Shown here: positions 1 through 8,303 of the stretch, piece after piece | Layout of the letters: each line of letters opens with the position of its first letter | How positions within the stretch are numbered: the stretch's first letter is position 1 | Source: CAG-238 sp934277695 | Lineage (GTDB): Bacteria > Bacillota > Clostridia > Peptostreptococcales > Anaerovoracaceae | DNA length: 64,000 nucleotides | Assembly (NCBI GenBank): GCA_934277695.1 | Contig: CAKQVG010000002.1 | Span: 186,001 to 250,000, forward strand | Direction: 5' to 3' | The notes under the pieces: generated by a model | What the model was told of the DNA's origin: nothing | Database searches by the model: none | What the model saw: the letters and a program-made list of their open reading frames with translations, nothing else | Translations under genes and position numbers: made by a program

Positions 1-462
1 CATGCTGCGGGCATAAAGCCCGATGCGCTCGGTGTCAATATTGTGATTCTTACACATATATTCAATGGCATCCAGCATCGCCCTTTTCATGCTGTTGAGA
101 TCGTACCTGCCGGTTTTGTCTGCATTCTTTTCGGGACTTACTCTTGGATTGAAATCCATGCGCACGGTTGCGATTCCCGCGCGTGCAAGCCTCTCGGCGA
201 GTTCTGAAGCACCGCCGCTGTTAAGCGTGCCTTTGAAGCCGTGGCCGATTGCGACAAGAGGCATGGGAGAATTAAGCTCAGCGGGATAAACGGCTTCTGC
301 CATGCAGTACCGTCCGGGCGCAGCCTCAAGAAACACCGTTTCTTTCTCGGGCGTAAAATCCGAAGCCGCAGGCTCATCCGAGCCGCATCCTGTCACCGCA
401 AGGATGACAGACAGCAGGATTGACAGAAAGGCGGCTGTTTTGTTTTTTCTGAAAGCAATCAT
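1..462 (-). CDS. Alpha/beta-hydrolase lipoprotein (partial, 3' end outside window)
   Basis: The reading frame is open from an ATG at 462 down to base 1, giving the first 154 residues. The start has GAGG about 8 bases upstream. The N terminus is a lipoprotein signal: positive charges, a hydrophobic stretch and the lipobox LAVTGC with Cys at about residue 26. The mature part has a GHGFKG oxyanion-type motif near residue 74, a helix with conserved DLNSMKRA, and ends in GLYARSM, which looks like the strand before a Ser-type nucleophile elbow (ARSM). This fits the alpha/beta-hydrolase (dienelactone hydrolase / acyl-esterase-like) fold, anchored outside the membrane. The substrate cannot be inferred. 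It lies 19 bases downstream of ylmC on the same strand, so co-transcription is plausible. Confidence 0.75.
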   Translation of the reverse strand, partial: MIAFRKNKTAAFLSILLSVILAVTGCGSDEPAASDFTPEKETVFLEAAPGRYCMAEAVYPAELNSPMPLVAIGHGFKGTLNSGGASELAERLARAGIATVRMDFNPRVSPEKNADKTGRYDLNSMKRAMLDAIEYMCKNHNIDTERIGLYARSM

Positions 463-481
463 TCTTTTTTCCTCGGTAATA

Positions 482-712
482 TCAATGAGATTTGAAAATT
501 ATCATGTCTTCTCCCACTATTATAATCGATGACCACGGAAGCTGCAAATCTTCTTTGAACCTTCCGTGCGAACTTTGAAAATCCGGCACGGACAGCGAAT
601 GAATTTTGCCTGTTTTTTCGTCGAAAAGTATTTCGGCGTCCCAAAGTCTGCCATGCATGCTTCCCTTTGAAATATCAACAATCTCTTTATCTCCGATTTC
701 GCTCAAAAGCAT
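482..712 (-). CDS. YlmC/YmxH-family PRC-barrel protein
   Basis: A 76-residue protein starting MLLSEIGDKEIVDISKG, the typical opening of the YlmC/YmxH family of small PRC-barrel proteins found in spore-forming Firmicutes and relatives. The ATG at 712 is preferred to an in-frame start 21 bases upstream because GAGGAGG sits at the right distance before it. The body carries the expected alternating strands (GRLWDAEILFDEKTG, then WSSIIIVGEDMIIF). The family is linked to sporulation gene clusters by annotation, but its biochemical role is not established. It is divergent from the TepA-like gene at 774. Confidence 0.85.
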   Translation of the reverse strand: MLLSEIGDKEIVDISKGSMHGRLWDAEILFDEKTGKIHSLSVPDFQSSHGRFKEDLQLPWSSIIIVGEDMIIFKSH

Positions 713-773
713 ATTTTTTCCTCCTCGGGTCAATACTAGACATAATAAATTTTACGAAAGAAGGTTATGAAAT

Positions 774-1478
774 ATGAGCGATGAAAAAGAAAAGGACAGG
801 TCCGAAAGCAAGGAGCAGACTGCCGGGGAGGCTGCGGATCTCATAAAAGAACTCGGGCTTCTGGGAACGGGAAGTAATTTCAAGAGCGAAATCCAATATA
901 TCAACATTATCGGAAGCATAGAGGGGCATTCGGTCCTGCCGCAGGATAACAAGACCACAAAATATGAGCATTTGATACCGGAGCTGATTGCGGTTCAGGA
1001 AAATCCGGAAATCAAGGGGCTTCTGCTTGTGTTAAATACGGTGGGCGGCGATGTGGAAGCCGGACTTGCACTTTCGGAGCTGGTTGCGGGGATTTCCAAA
1101 CCGACGGTTTCCCTCGTGATCGGGGGCGGTCACAGCATCGGTATCCCGCTTGCGGTGTCTGCTGATTATTCTTTTGTGGCAAGGTCGGCAACAATGACGC
1201 TTCACCCGATTCGAACCAGCGGCACACTCATCACTGCGGAGCCGACATTTGAATATATGAAGAAAACGCAGGAGAGAGTTGTGGATTTTATCGCAGCACA
1301 TTCCCATGCGGCACGGGAGAAAATCGAGGAAAAAATGAACTGTACAAGCAATATGGCAAATGATGTCGGCACCCTGCTTTTCGGCGAGGATGCGGTTCAG
1401 ATGGGGTTGATTGACAGCATCGGAAGCCTATCCGAAGCTTTGGAAAAACTGAGAAATTTAATTAAGGAAAAAAATTAA
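774..1478 (+). CDS. TepA-like ClpP-family serine protease
   Basis: A 234-residue ClpP-fold protein close to the translocation-enhancing protein TepA. It keeps the nucleophile context GGGHSIGIP (Ser about residue 122) and the active-site His in TMTLHPIR (His about 144). After a charged N terminus, the core reads GLLLVLNTVGGDVEAGLALSELV, matching the ClpP oxyanion strand. TepA proteins lack a known ATPase partner and are thought to degrade signal peptides or other membrane-proximal peptides. The usual neighbour ftsK is not seen here. The start has a weak AAGG-type ribosome site. Function is from family knowledge and is not proven. Confidence 0.85.
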   Translation: MSDEKEKDRSESKEQTAGEAADLIKELGLLGTGSNFKSEIQYINIIGSIEGHSVLPQDNKTTKYEHLIPELIAVQENPEIKGLLLVLNTVGGDVEAGLALSELVAGISKPTVSLVIGGGHSIGIPLAVSADYSFVARSATMTLHPIRTSGTLITAEPTFEYMKKTQERVVDFIAAHSHAAREKIEEKMNCTSNMANDVGTLLFGEDAVQMGLIDSIGSLSEALEKLRNLIKEKN

Positions 1479-1500
1479 AGTAAAATTTTGTAATTTGCTA

Positions 1501-1529
1501 TTGACAAATTATTCCATCAGCGCTAAAAT
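1501..1529 (+). promoter_or_regulatory. Sigma-A type promoter for the Tad pilus operon
   Basis: TTGACA at 1501-1506 and TAAAAT at 1524-1529 with a 17-base spacer, 28 bases before the tadZ start. This is a near-consensus vegetative promoter and the only one seen before the nine-gene Tad operon. Confidence 0.75.
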
Positions 1530-1556
1530 GTAAGCGAAAGGAATTAATGTAAAAAA

Positions 1557-2537
1557 ATGAAAATGATTAAAACCGGACTGTATTTAAAAAACAAACAGCA
1601 GACACAGGACATTGCAAGAGGCCTTGCTGACACATCTGCCCGCCTTGAAATAACGGAACTGGAATACAAAATTCGCTACGGGGATCACGACATAGAGGAA
1701 TATGACATTATAATTACCGATAGAGACGGTTTTGACCAGTATCATCCAAAGGTACTCATTTTGGGAGGCAAATGGAGATTTGAATATTATGATGAATATG
1801 AAAGACAGGGACAACTGCTGGACAGATGTGCCACGGTGACGGATATTCTTCATGCCGTAATCAGGACGTGGGAGAAAAACGAACACATATCTTTTGATCA
1901 GAGAAAAGACAGGCAAACAAGTATTTTGGCATTCTTCTCCTCAATGGGCGGCAGCGGCGTTTCAGCCGCTGCCGTGACCGTAGGAAGACATTTGGCCATG
2001 AATAGCAATAAGAAAGTATTGTATGTGAATGCAGGCGGCTCGGGGCTCTGGAAACTGTATGTATCTTACATAAGCAAAGCATCAAGACCGTCAAGAGAAC
2101 TTCCGCATCTCATCCAAAACGATGCCGTATATAGTCTTGAAAGCTATGTCGGAGTTGACCGATACGGACTCCGCTATCTGGAGAAGCCCGACAGACCGGA
2201 GACGGTATTGAAGAAGCTGTGCGAAATCAACGCGTACGATATGATACTTGTCGATATGCCGGAACCTTTTACCGACATAGAGTTTGACAAAACATACTTC
2301 GTGCAGAATGAGAAAGACTTTAGAACCGGGCTCTGTCCGGCAGATGATTTAAGCATAAAGAGCGGCGCTGATTTTATTGAAATCATCAATCGCAGCATAT
2401 CCGCCGGATGTGAAGACGGCTGCATTAAAATTCCGGAAGATCGTGTGAGCTTTGTGCGGACAGAAAACGGAATCGAAATCGCAATGGACGGGGACTATGC
2501 AAGGAATATGAGAAAGGTTTGTGAAGAATGGATATGA
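1557..2537 (+). CDS. tadZ: TadZ/CpaE-like pilus localisation ATPase, degenerate P-loop
   Basis: A 326-residue protein, first in the Tad operon and overlapping tadA by 10 bases. Residues 1-110 look like an atypical receiver-like domain (strands at IIITDRD and KVLILGG). Residues 120-326 are a MinD/ParA-type domain. The deviant Walker A is SSMGGSGVSAAAV (about 128-140), where both lysines of the MinD-type KGGxGKT motif are missing. A DMPEP motif near 235 is in the Walker B position. TadZ proteins mark the pole where the Tad secretion machine is built, and atypical ATP sites are known in the family, including the Eubacterium rectale member. An upstream ATG at 1547 is followed at once by a stop, so 1557 is the start. 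Confidence 0.8.
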   Translation: MKMIKTGLYLKNKQQTQDIARGLADTSARLEITELEYKIRYGDHDIEEYDIIITDRDGFDQYHPKVLILGGKWRFEYYDEYERQGQLLDRCATVTDILHAVIRTWEKNEHISFDQRKDRQTSILAFFSSMGGSGVSAAAVTVGRHLAMNSNKKVLYVNAGGSGLWKLYVSYISKASRPSRELPHLIQNDAVYSLESYVGVDRYGLRYLEKPDRPETVLKKLCEINAYDMILVDMPEPFTDIEFDKTYFVQNEKDFRTGLCPADDLSIKSGADFIEIINRSISAGCEDGCIKIPEDRVSFVRTENGIEIAMDGDYARNMRKVCEEWI

Positions 2538-3763
2538 GCATGAGAGCACGGGCCTTTGCCGACGAGAAGATGAAAGCCGTCAGGGAAAAGCTCGGAAACG
2601 AAAAGGAAGTTGATGATTTCGGAGCGATGCGGATGATCATCCAAACCATATTCGATGACGAGAAAAGCAATTTTTTCTCCTATGATGACATCGAATCGGT
2701 GATCCGAAGAATTTTTTACAAGACAAGGCGCAAACTTGGAATTTTGCAGCCGCTCCTTGATGATGCAGATGTCAGTGAGATTATGGTAAACGGCCCGACG
2801 GACATCTTCGTGGAGCGCAGCGGCAAAATCGAAAAGTATAAATATGGTTTTGACTCAATCGAAGAACTGGAAGAGGTTATGCGAAACATAGCCGGAGAAG
2901 TTCACCGGGAAATAAATGAGAGAAGTCCGATTGTCGATGCGAGACTTCCGGACGGCTCGAGAGTAAACGGCGTATACAAGAATATCGCGCTGAACGGGCC
3001 CATACTTACGATAAGAAAGTTTTCCGAAGACTATATGCGAATGGATGATTTGGTGCGAAACGGTACAATAAGCGAGGAAGGCGCTGAGCTGCTGAAACAT
3101 CTGGTGCGCTGCGGATACAATATTTTTGTGAGCGGCGGCACGTCATCCGGCAAAACTACGCTTCTTAACGCACTCGCCGAGGCTGTGCCCAGAGACGAAC
3201 GCGTGATTATCATTGAGGACTCTGCCGAACTTAAGATGGGATACATAGAAAACATCGTCCATCTGGAGTGCAGAAACAGCAATGCGAAGGGAGAAGGCCG
3301 CGTCAGCATGTCGGATTTGATAAAGTCCAGCCTCAGAATGAGGCCGAATCGAATTATCGTCGGTGAGGTCAGAGGGAGCGAAGTAGTAGATATGCTGCAG
3401 GCAATGAACACCGGACATGACGGCAGCCTTTCCACCGGACACGCAAATTCGGTGGAAGGGATGCTCAAAAGGTTGGAATCCCTGTATCTTGCGGCAATGC
3501 CAATCAGTGTCGATGCCATACGCGAGCAAATTGCCGAAGGAATCAATATCATGGTGCATATCACAAGGCAGAAAGACGGCAGACGCCGGGTAACCGAAAT
3601 AACCGAGCTGCTGGGCTACAGCGGCGGTGAGTTTACATTGAACCCGCTTATGAAAATAAATATCAAGGGTAAATTAGCAAGAACGGGTTACGGAATAGAA
3701 AAACCAAGAAAAGAGGATGACAAATACAGTGATAAACTATATGGAATTACCGCTCCGTGGTAA
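2528..3763 (+). CDS. tadA: TadA/CpaF type II/IV secretion ATPase
   Basis: A 411-residue hexameric secretion ATPase of the CpaF/TadA family that powers type IVb pilus assembly and, in this family, often retraction. It has the N-terminal region with LLDDADVSEIMVNGP, the Walker A GGTSSGKTT at about 203-211, the Asp-box-like VIIIEDSAELKM, the MRPNRIIVGEVRG Walker B segment, and the His-box TGHDGSLSTGHANS. All catalytic motifs are intact and the length is normal. It overlaps tadZ (10 bases) and tadB. Confidence 0.95.
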   Translation: MDMSMRARAFADEKMKAVREKLGNEKEVDDFGAMRMIIQTIFDDEKSNFFSYDDIESVIRRIFYKTRRKLGILQPLLDDADVSEIMVNGPTDIFVERSGKIEKYKYGFDSIEELEEVMRNIAGEVHREINERSPIVDARLPDGSRVNGVYKNIALNGPILTIRKFSEDYMRMDDLVRNGTISEEGAELLKHLVRCGYNIFVSGGTSSGKTTLLNALAEAVPRDERVIIIEDSAELKMGYIENIVHLECRNSNAKGEGRVSMSDLIKSSLRMRPNRIIVGEVRGSEVVDMLQAMNTGHDGSLSTGHANSVEGMLKRLESLYLAAMPISVDAIREQIAEGINIMVHITRQKDGRRRVTEITELLGYSGGEFTLNPLMKINIKGKLARTGYGIEKPRKEDDKYSDKLYGITAPW

Positions 3764-4472
3764 AGAAAAAGCATTATTTTTTCTATGCATAATTACCGCC
3801 GGACTTGCCGTGGGAATTTTATTCTACGACAGCCTCGCGGTCAGTGCAGTTACTGCGGCACTGCTTCTTATGGCTATGCCGCAGTACAAGGAGAAAGTTG
3901 TGCGAAAGCATCAACAGGAACTTTTGCTGCAGTTTAAGGACTTGCTGTATTCCATATCGGCATCGGTGTCATCAGGGAGGAACATGGTCGACGCACTTGC
4001 GGAGGCAAAGGTTTTTTGCGGGAGCTCGTACGAAAAAAGCGATTACATAATGATTGAGCTTGATCACATGACCGCCATGCTTTCAAACGGTAACGAAACC
4101 GATACGGAGGTACTTTACGATTTTGCACGACGAAGCGGACTTTCGGATGCGGAAGACTTTGCGAGGGTATACGAAAACTGCAAGGCCAGCGGCGCGAATC
4201 TCAATCACGCGATTGAAGAGGCCGTTCGGATGATCGGCGATAAAATCGAACTGGAAAACGAACTTAAGAGTCAGCTTGCACAGAAGATTTTTGAGGGGCG
4301 GATTGTCGGCGCATCTCCGTTTTTGATAGTGATGATGATCAGACTTACGGCTCCGGATTACATCAAACCGATGACGGAAAGCACACAGGGACTGATAATC
4401 ACCACAATCGCAGTCGGGCTTATGGCAGTGTCGCTGTTGATGACGGAAAGGATAAATAAAATTGAAATCTAA
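3717..4472 (+). CDS. tadB: TadB-like T2SSF inner-membrane platform protein
   Basis: An integral membrane protein with two N-terminal hydrophobic segments (about residues 18-50), a cytoplasmic T2SSF helical bundle (LLQFKDLLYSISASVSSG, then LYDFARRSGLSDAEDFARVY), and two C-terminal segments near 200-245. This is the TadB layout: it forms the membrane platform turned by TadA. The start is uncertain. The ATG at 3717 directly abuts AAGAGG, while an in-frame GTG at 3729 has a more usual spacing, and an ATG at 3741 is also possible. It overlaps tadA, which suggests translational coupling. Confidence 0.88.
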   Translation: MTNTVINYMELPLRGKEKALFFLCIITAGLAVGILFYDSLAVSAVTAALLLMAMPQYKEKVVRKHQQELLLQFKDLLYSISASVSSGRNMVDALAEAKVFCGSSYEKSDYIMIELDHMTAMLSNGNETDTEVLYDFARRSGLSDAEDFARVYENCKASGANLNHAIEEAVRMIGDKIELENELKSQLAQKIFEGRIVGASPFLIVMMIRLTAPDYIKPMTESTQGLIITTIAVGLMAVSLLMTERINKIEI

Positions 4473-4953
4473 GATAAAAAAGCAAATGGAAAAGAACCGC
4501 AATGAAATCATAATGACACTCCCGGGGTTTATTAATCAGCTTTTGCTTTTCATGCACAGCGGAGCCATACTTACGGATGCTTTTTGCAAGATTGCGGTAA
4601 GTTACGGAAAACTTGATGCGAAAAGGCAGAATTATTTTACCGATCAGATCTATAACATATACATTGCGTCGCAGCATAATGGGGAAAATGTCATTGCGGC
4701 CTTTTGCAAATTTGCCCGCACATCGAATGTAAAGGAACTTGCTCGCGTCGCAGCAATCATGTCGGAAAATTTGAACAGGGGAAGCGACCTGTGGGAAAAA
4801 CTCGCAGAACAAAGCGAGAACTTATGGGAAGAACGAAAACGCACAGCACTGAGCAAAATCAGGCTTTCGGAAAGCAAGATGAGCTTTCCGCTCGGCATTT
4901 TGCTTATGGCGCTTATCATGATAACGGCAGCACCGGCAATGCTACAAATATAA
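4462..4953 (+). CDS. tadC: TadC-like T2SSF protein (short form)
   Basis: A 163-residue protein with a T2SSF-type bundle (MTLPGFINQLLLFMHSGA, FCKFARTSNVKELARVA) and one C-terminal hydrophobic segment (about 143-161, LGILLMALIMITAAPAM). TadC proteins are usually near 300 residues with additional N-terminal membrane segments, so this is a minimal version. Translation appears to start at TTG (4462), with AAAGGA about 10 bases upstream, overlapping the end of tadB by 11 bases. An in-frame ATG at 4486 is a weaker alternative. It is expected to pair with TadB in the platform. Confidence 0.8.
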   Translation: MKSKIKKQMEKNRNEIIMTLPGFINQLLLFMHSGAILTDAFCKIAVSYGKLDAKRQNYFTDQIYNIYIASQHNGENVIAAFCKFARTSNVKELARVAAIMSENLNRGSDLWEKLAEQSENLWEERKRTALSKIRLSESKMSFPLGILLMALIMITAAPAMLQI

Positions 4954-4972
4954 AATACAAGGAGGTAAGAAG

Positions 4973-5119
4973 ATGAAAATGTGGAACAAGAGAGGAATGG
5001 AAATGATTCAGGTGGCAATTCTCGTGGCAATCGCCGTAACCATCGGGCTCATATTCAAGGATCAGATTACGGATTTTGTAAATAATACATTCGGTTCTCT
5101 GAGCAGTGCGAAATTCTAG
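4973..5119 (+). CDS. flp: Flp1-like type IVb major pilin
   Basis: A 48-residue pilin with GGAGG six bases before the ATG. The leader is short and positive (MKMWNKRG), followed by an E and a continuous hydrophobic helix (MEMIQVAILVAIAVTIGLIF) and then FKDQITDFVNN. The motif FKDQ-x-x-x-FVN is typical of clostridial Flp1-family pilins. Cleavage is likely after Gly8 by a TadV-type prepilin peptidase, which is not encoded in this window. Position in the operon (after the platform genes, before the TadE-like genes) fits the major subunit. Confidence 0.88.
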   Translation: MKMWNKRGMEMIQVAILVAIAVTIGLIFKDQITDFVNNTFGSLSSAKF

Positions 5120-5128
5120 GAGCATGCC

Positions 5129-5341
5129 ATGCGTTTTATAGAAGCATCTTTGATAATGCCGCTTACAATGCTTGTGATTTCGGCATTGATTGCTTTGATG
5201 ATGAACTATTATTCGGATCTGCAGACACAGATAACGAAGCATGAAGAGGAAAGAAAAGAAATATACAAAGTCTCTGAAACCATCGGAATCAGAGTCTATG
5301 ACAGGATTGCCCATGAAACAAAAAAGCAAAGTGATGAATAA
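5129..5341 (+). CDS. TadE-like minor pseudopilin
   Basis: A 70-residue protein opening MRFIEASLIMPLTMLV. The FIEAS-xx-MP motif is the signature of TadE/TadF pseudopilins (E at +5 of the hydrophobic helix, then a Pro kink). One membrane helix covers about residues 7-27, and the rest is a charged helix (LQTQITKHEEERKEIY). It is very short for TadE. AGGAG lies 7 bases upstream, overlapping the flp stop region. It overlaps the next gene, consistent with coupling. Likely a minor or initiating subunit. Confidence 0.75.
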   Translation: MRFIEASLIMPLTMLVISALIALMMNYYSDLQTQITKHEEERKEIYKVSETIGIRVYDRIAHETKKQSDE

Positions 5342-6587
5342 AAAAGGATCCTACGCGATATTGGCATCGATTCTGTTTTCTTCCATGATGATACTTGCGG
5401 CGGCAGCCGTTCATGCGGCGGGTGAAAGTGCAATTTCCGCGACCGCTCAAAATTTCGGACCGCTGTGGGGAAGAAGCATTTTGGCAGAGTATGATCGTAA
5501 TTTAAAAGACAGATATGGTATTTTTGCCTATAGCGGCAACAAACTTCAGGTTGAAGAAAAGCTTAACAATTACGCGTTGTACTCGTGCAGAGATAAGAAA
5601 TATATTTCTTTTGAATCCTGCGAATGCAGTCTTGACGAATATGAACTTGTAAGGCCTGAAAATTTTTTCGGGCAGATAAAAGATGCGGTTGCCTATGATG
5701 CGAAACCCATGCCGATAAAGTATTCCGCCGAAAAAAACACGGAAGGGGGCGGCTCCAATGAGGCTTTCTCAAAACGATACATAAAGAACCAAAGGATTAT
5801 CAAAACCCTTCCGTCAAGAGGAAAAAGCGGAGGTGTCGGAGTATTGGCACTCGTCGAGAAAATCAAGGAATCCAAATCCATTGGAGATTTGCTGAACGAC
5901 AGCGCCGAGAACATTTATATTTTTCGCTTTTTCAAGGACTGCATGAATGACCGAAATCTGGGGGAAACCTACTTCAAAAACGAAATTGAGTACATACTGA
6001 CAGGCAGACTCGATGATTCGGACGCAAAACAAAAGGTAAAAAATCAGCTGATCTTGCTGCGAAATGCGCTCAATCTGACCTATTTGTATTCCTGCAGCGA
6101 AAAGAGGAATGCGGCACTGGCTGCTGCCGAATTAATTATGCCGGAGGCACCCCTTCTTACGCAGGCTCTGATAATGGAAGGCTGGGCATTTATGGAAGCG
6201 CGAAATGATCTCAAACTTTTGTATGCGGGAAAGACGGTTCCTTTGATCAAAAAAGACGAGAACTGGGCTGTCTCGCTGGAAAATCTTCTGTCCGCCGAAT
6301 ACGGATGTGATATTGACGGAAAACCCGTATCGGCTGCGGAAAGCGACGGCAAAAAGACCGATTACATAGTTCCGCGCAAGCTCGAAGGAAAAACATACGA
6401 GGATTACCTTAAGATTTTCGTAGCATCCCTTCCGAGAGAAACCAAAAAATTACGCATGCTGGATTTGATGCAGATTAACATGAAGTACCTGTACTGTGAA
6501 TATTTTTTGATCAGCGATTACTTCATCGGGCTGCGATATTCTGTCAACATAAACGGGAAAATACATGAATTTAATGAGAAATACTAA
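5313..6587 (+). CDS. TadG/DUF5702-like pilus-associated protein
   Basis: About 424 residues: a basic N terminus and NKKGSYAILASILFSSMM, a TadG-like opening in which the helix lacks the usual E, then a large extracytoplasmic region. The proteins in this position of clostridial Tad loci (DUF5702-like) are thought to be adhesive or tip subunits. The extracellular part has paired cysteines (SCRDKKY and SCECSLDE near residues 95-110). The start is ambiguous: the ATG at 5313 has AGGA about 8 bases upstream, whereas the ATG at 5334 has a poor ribosome site. Both overlap the previous gene. Family assignment rests on N terminus and context. Confidence 0.65.
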   Translation: MKQKSKVMNKKGSYAILASILFSSMMILAAAAVHAAGESAISATAQNFGPLWGRSILAEYDRNLKDRYGIFAYSGNKLQVEEKLNNYALYSCRDKKYISFESCECSLDEYELVRPENFFGQIKDAVAYDAKPMPIKYSAEKNTEGGGSNEAFSKRYIKNQRIIKTLPSRGKSGGVGVLALVEKIKESKSIGDLLNDSAENIYIFRFFKDCMNDRNLGETYFKNEIEYILTGRLDDSDAKQKVKNQLILLRNALNLTYLYSCSEKRNAALAAAELIMPEAPLLTQALIMEGWAFMEARNDLKLLYAGKTVPLIKKDENWAVSLENLLSAEYGCDIDGKPVSAAESDGKKTDYIVPRKLEGKTYEDYLKIFVASLPRETKKLRMLDLMQINMKYLYCEYFLISDYFIGLRYSVNINGKIHEFNEKY

Positions 6588-7206
6588 ACGGGGGAGCTAT
6601 ATTGTCGAGGCTGCGCTCAGCATGCCGGTGCTCATACTTTGCATTACGGCGATTGCCCTCATCATCAATATCATTGCCATATGTGAAAACATAGGATTTT
6701 CGAGTGCAGAACAGATGCATAAAATATGCTCGTCCGCATATATTGCAGAAACGGGGGAAGTTTCGCATGGCATTGCGGTGCAGAAAGCTGTTGCATCGGA
6801 TAATCCGAAACTCAGGAGCTTCACCGTCACCGGATTTCGGTACCGGTATACAAAGCAGGGTGTGGATGATCTGATCGGGCTGCAGACAAAATCGAGCTTT
6901 ACTGTTGCAAACCCAATCGGAATCAACGGTAATATCATCTTTACCCAGAGGATTTTGGCGCGGGCATTTACGGGAAAACTGGAAAATGCAGAGCCGCTTG
7001 CCGCCGCCGAATTTCAAAAAAACGGCGAATCGGTTCCGGTCGTGGTTTTCCCGAGATATGGGATAAGATTTCATGCTGCCTCGTGCAGATATGCAAAACA
7101 AAAGTACGGAGAGCAAGAGTATAAAATCGAAATGGAAAGAGAAGATGCAAAAGCAAAAGGATATACTCCGTGCCTTGTATGCGGAGGAGGAAAGGAAGGA
7201 CAATGA
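6565..7206 (+). CDS. TadE-like pseudopilin with C-terminal H-C-C-C metal-site-like module
   Basis: A 213-residue protein opening KRGSYIVEAALSMPVLIL, a canonical TadE signature (G-x-x-x-VEAAL then MP) with one membrane helix (about 17-40). The extracytoplasmic part ends in FHAASCRY (His170, Cys174) and GYTPCLVCGG (Cys203, Cys206). H-x3-C plus C-x2-C resembles small zinc or Ada-type metal-binding knuckles and is unusual in a pseudopilin. It overlaps both neighbours (23 bases upstream, ATGA with the next gene). Probably a minor pilus subunit. The role of the C-terminal module is unknown. Confidence 0.75.
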   Translation: MNLMRNTKRGSYIVEAALSMPVLILCITAIALIINIIAICENIGFSSAEQMHKICSSAYIAETGEVSHGIAVQKAVASDNPKLRSFTVTGFRYRYTKQGVDDLIGLQTKSSFTVANPIGINGNIIFTQRILARAFTGKLENAEPLAAAEFQKNGESVPVVVFPRYGIRFHAASCRYAKQKYGEQEYKIEMEREDAKAKGYTPCLVCGGGKEGQ

Positions 7207-7730
7207 GCAGAGTGTACATAAATTTGAAAAACAAACCGCTTCTTTACGAAAGCAAGGCGGAAAGACTTACCGCCGGCATATGCAATGAAATTTTGCCGCT
7301 TTCCATAATAAAAAACAGGAAGATAACAAAGGGCATCTATCACACCGACGGATACAAAAAGGTAAGCGATGTGGGAATTCTCAGTGCGGTGCAGGTTCTT
7401 TCCGTAATTGAGGGTGTTATTGCAATGAGTGAAAAACTGAAGAACAATTTTTTCTTTCCGGAAGAATATATTCTGTCGCCCGATACGGTATATATTGACG
7501 CGAAATTCGAAAATTACAAACTTGCTTACATACCGGCGAAGGAAAGGTGCAGGGCTGAGAAATCCTTAAGCTGTTTCATAGGCTGCATGCGCAAATTCAC
7601 GACTCCGGACGGCATGCTCTACCTTGATACTTTGCGAAACCTTGTTGAAAGCGGCAGTTTGAAAAGTGAGCGGATGATAGGATTTATAGAGAGACTGAAA
7701 GGCGAAATACGCGTCTGCGGGATAAAATAA
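7203..7730 (+). CDS. DUF6382-like protein without FHA domain
   Basis: A 175-residue protein coupled to the previous gene by an ATGA overlap, with GGAAGG upstream. The pattern of short strands followed by LLYESKAERLTAGICNEILPLSIIKNRK and ITKGIYHTDG resembles the N-terminal DUF6382 domain, which in clostridial Tad loci usually precedes a C-terminal FHA (phosphothreonine-binding) domain. Here the gene stops after the DUF6382-like part, followed by a terminator. It has no signal peptide or membrane segment, so it is probably cytoplasmic. The assignment is by overall resemblance only. Confidence 0.5.
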   Translation: MSRVYINLKNKPLLYESKAERLTAGICNEILPLSIIKNRKITKGIYHTDGYKKVSDVGILSAVQVLSVIEGVIAMSEKLKNNFFFPEEYILSPDTVYIDAKFENYKLAYIPAKERCRAEKSLSCFIGCMRKFTTPDGMLYLDTLRNLVESGSLKSERMIGFIERLKGEIRVCGIK

Positions 7731-7753
7731 GGCGAATGATAACGCCTTTTTTT
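7729..7753 (+). terminator. Intrinsic terminator of the Tad operon
   Basis: AAGGCG (7729-7734) and CGCCTT (7743-7748) form a 6-bp stem with an 8-base loop, running into a T tract. It overlaps the last base pairs of the stop codon. Confidence 0.75.
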
Positions 7754-7787
7754 AATATAATGTATTAGAATATTTGGAGGTGCAAGT

Positions 7788-8282
7788 ATGACCGGTGGCA
7801 AAATGCGTAGAAAAATCAGAAAAAGAAAAACAAAATCTGAAAATTCAAGGATGAAAATGGGGATGTTTGTTGGTATAATATTGCTGGCGGTAGTTTTGGG
7901 ATTTCTGACGGCACGATTTGTAATCGGCCCCATTATAGGTTATAATGCTGATGAGAGCCCTGTGAAACTGGAACAGAAGGATGACAAGGGCAAAAAAACG
8001 GACGCAGAGCAGACGGAACAAAAAGCATCTTTGGAAACCGGACAGAATCAGATGCCGGAAGAAGGGTATGCGCTTCAATTCGGGGCTTTTTCCACTAAGG
8101 ATGCTGCCGAGAAACTGGCAGAAGCACTCCGACTGAAAGGAATCGAAACCAAAATCGTTGAAATCGATGATGTTTTTAAAGTAATCAGCCCGATGCTCGA
8201 TGATAAAGAAGCCGCCTTGAAAGCCTTGCAGGAAAGCAAGGACAAGGATGTTGAAGATGTCTTTATAACATCCGCAGGATAG
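7788..8282 (+). CDS. Membrane-anchored SPOR-domain protein
   Basis: A 164-residue protein: basic cytoplasmic N terminus (KMRRKIRKRKTK), one membrane helix (about 24-46), a charged linker, and a C-terminal SPOR domain (YALQFGAFSTKDAAEKLAEAL to the end) with the usual two repeats of strand-helix. SPOR domains bind denuded peptidoglycan glycan strands at division septa or in the spore envelope. GGAGGTG lies before the ATG. The gene sits alone between the Tad terminator and rarA. Confidence 0.85.
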   Translation: MTGGKMRRKIRKRKTKSENSRMKMGMFVGIILLAVVLGFLTARFVIGPIIGYNADESPVKLEQKDDKGKKTDAEQTEQKASLETGQNQMPEEGYALQFGAFSTKDAAEKLAEALRLKGIETKIVEIDDVFKVISPMLDDKEAALKALQESKDKDVEDVFITSAG

Positions 8283-8303
8283 ATTTGATAAGGAGAACGC
8301 AAG

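Noticed and set aside
1546..1552. Alternative tadZ start at ATG 1547
   Set aside because: The next codon is a stop (TAA); it would encode nothing.
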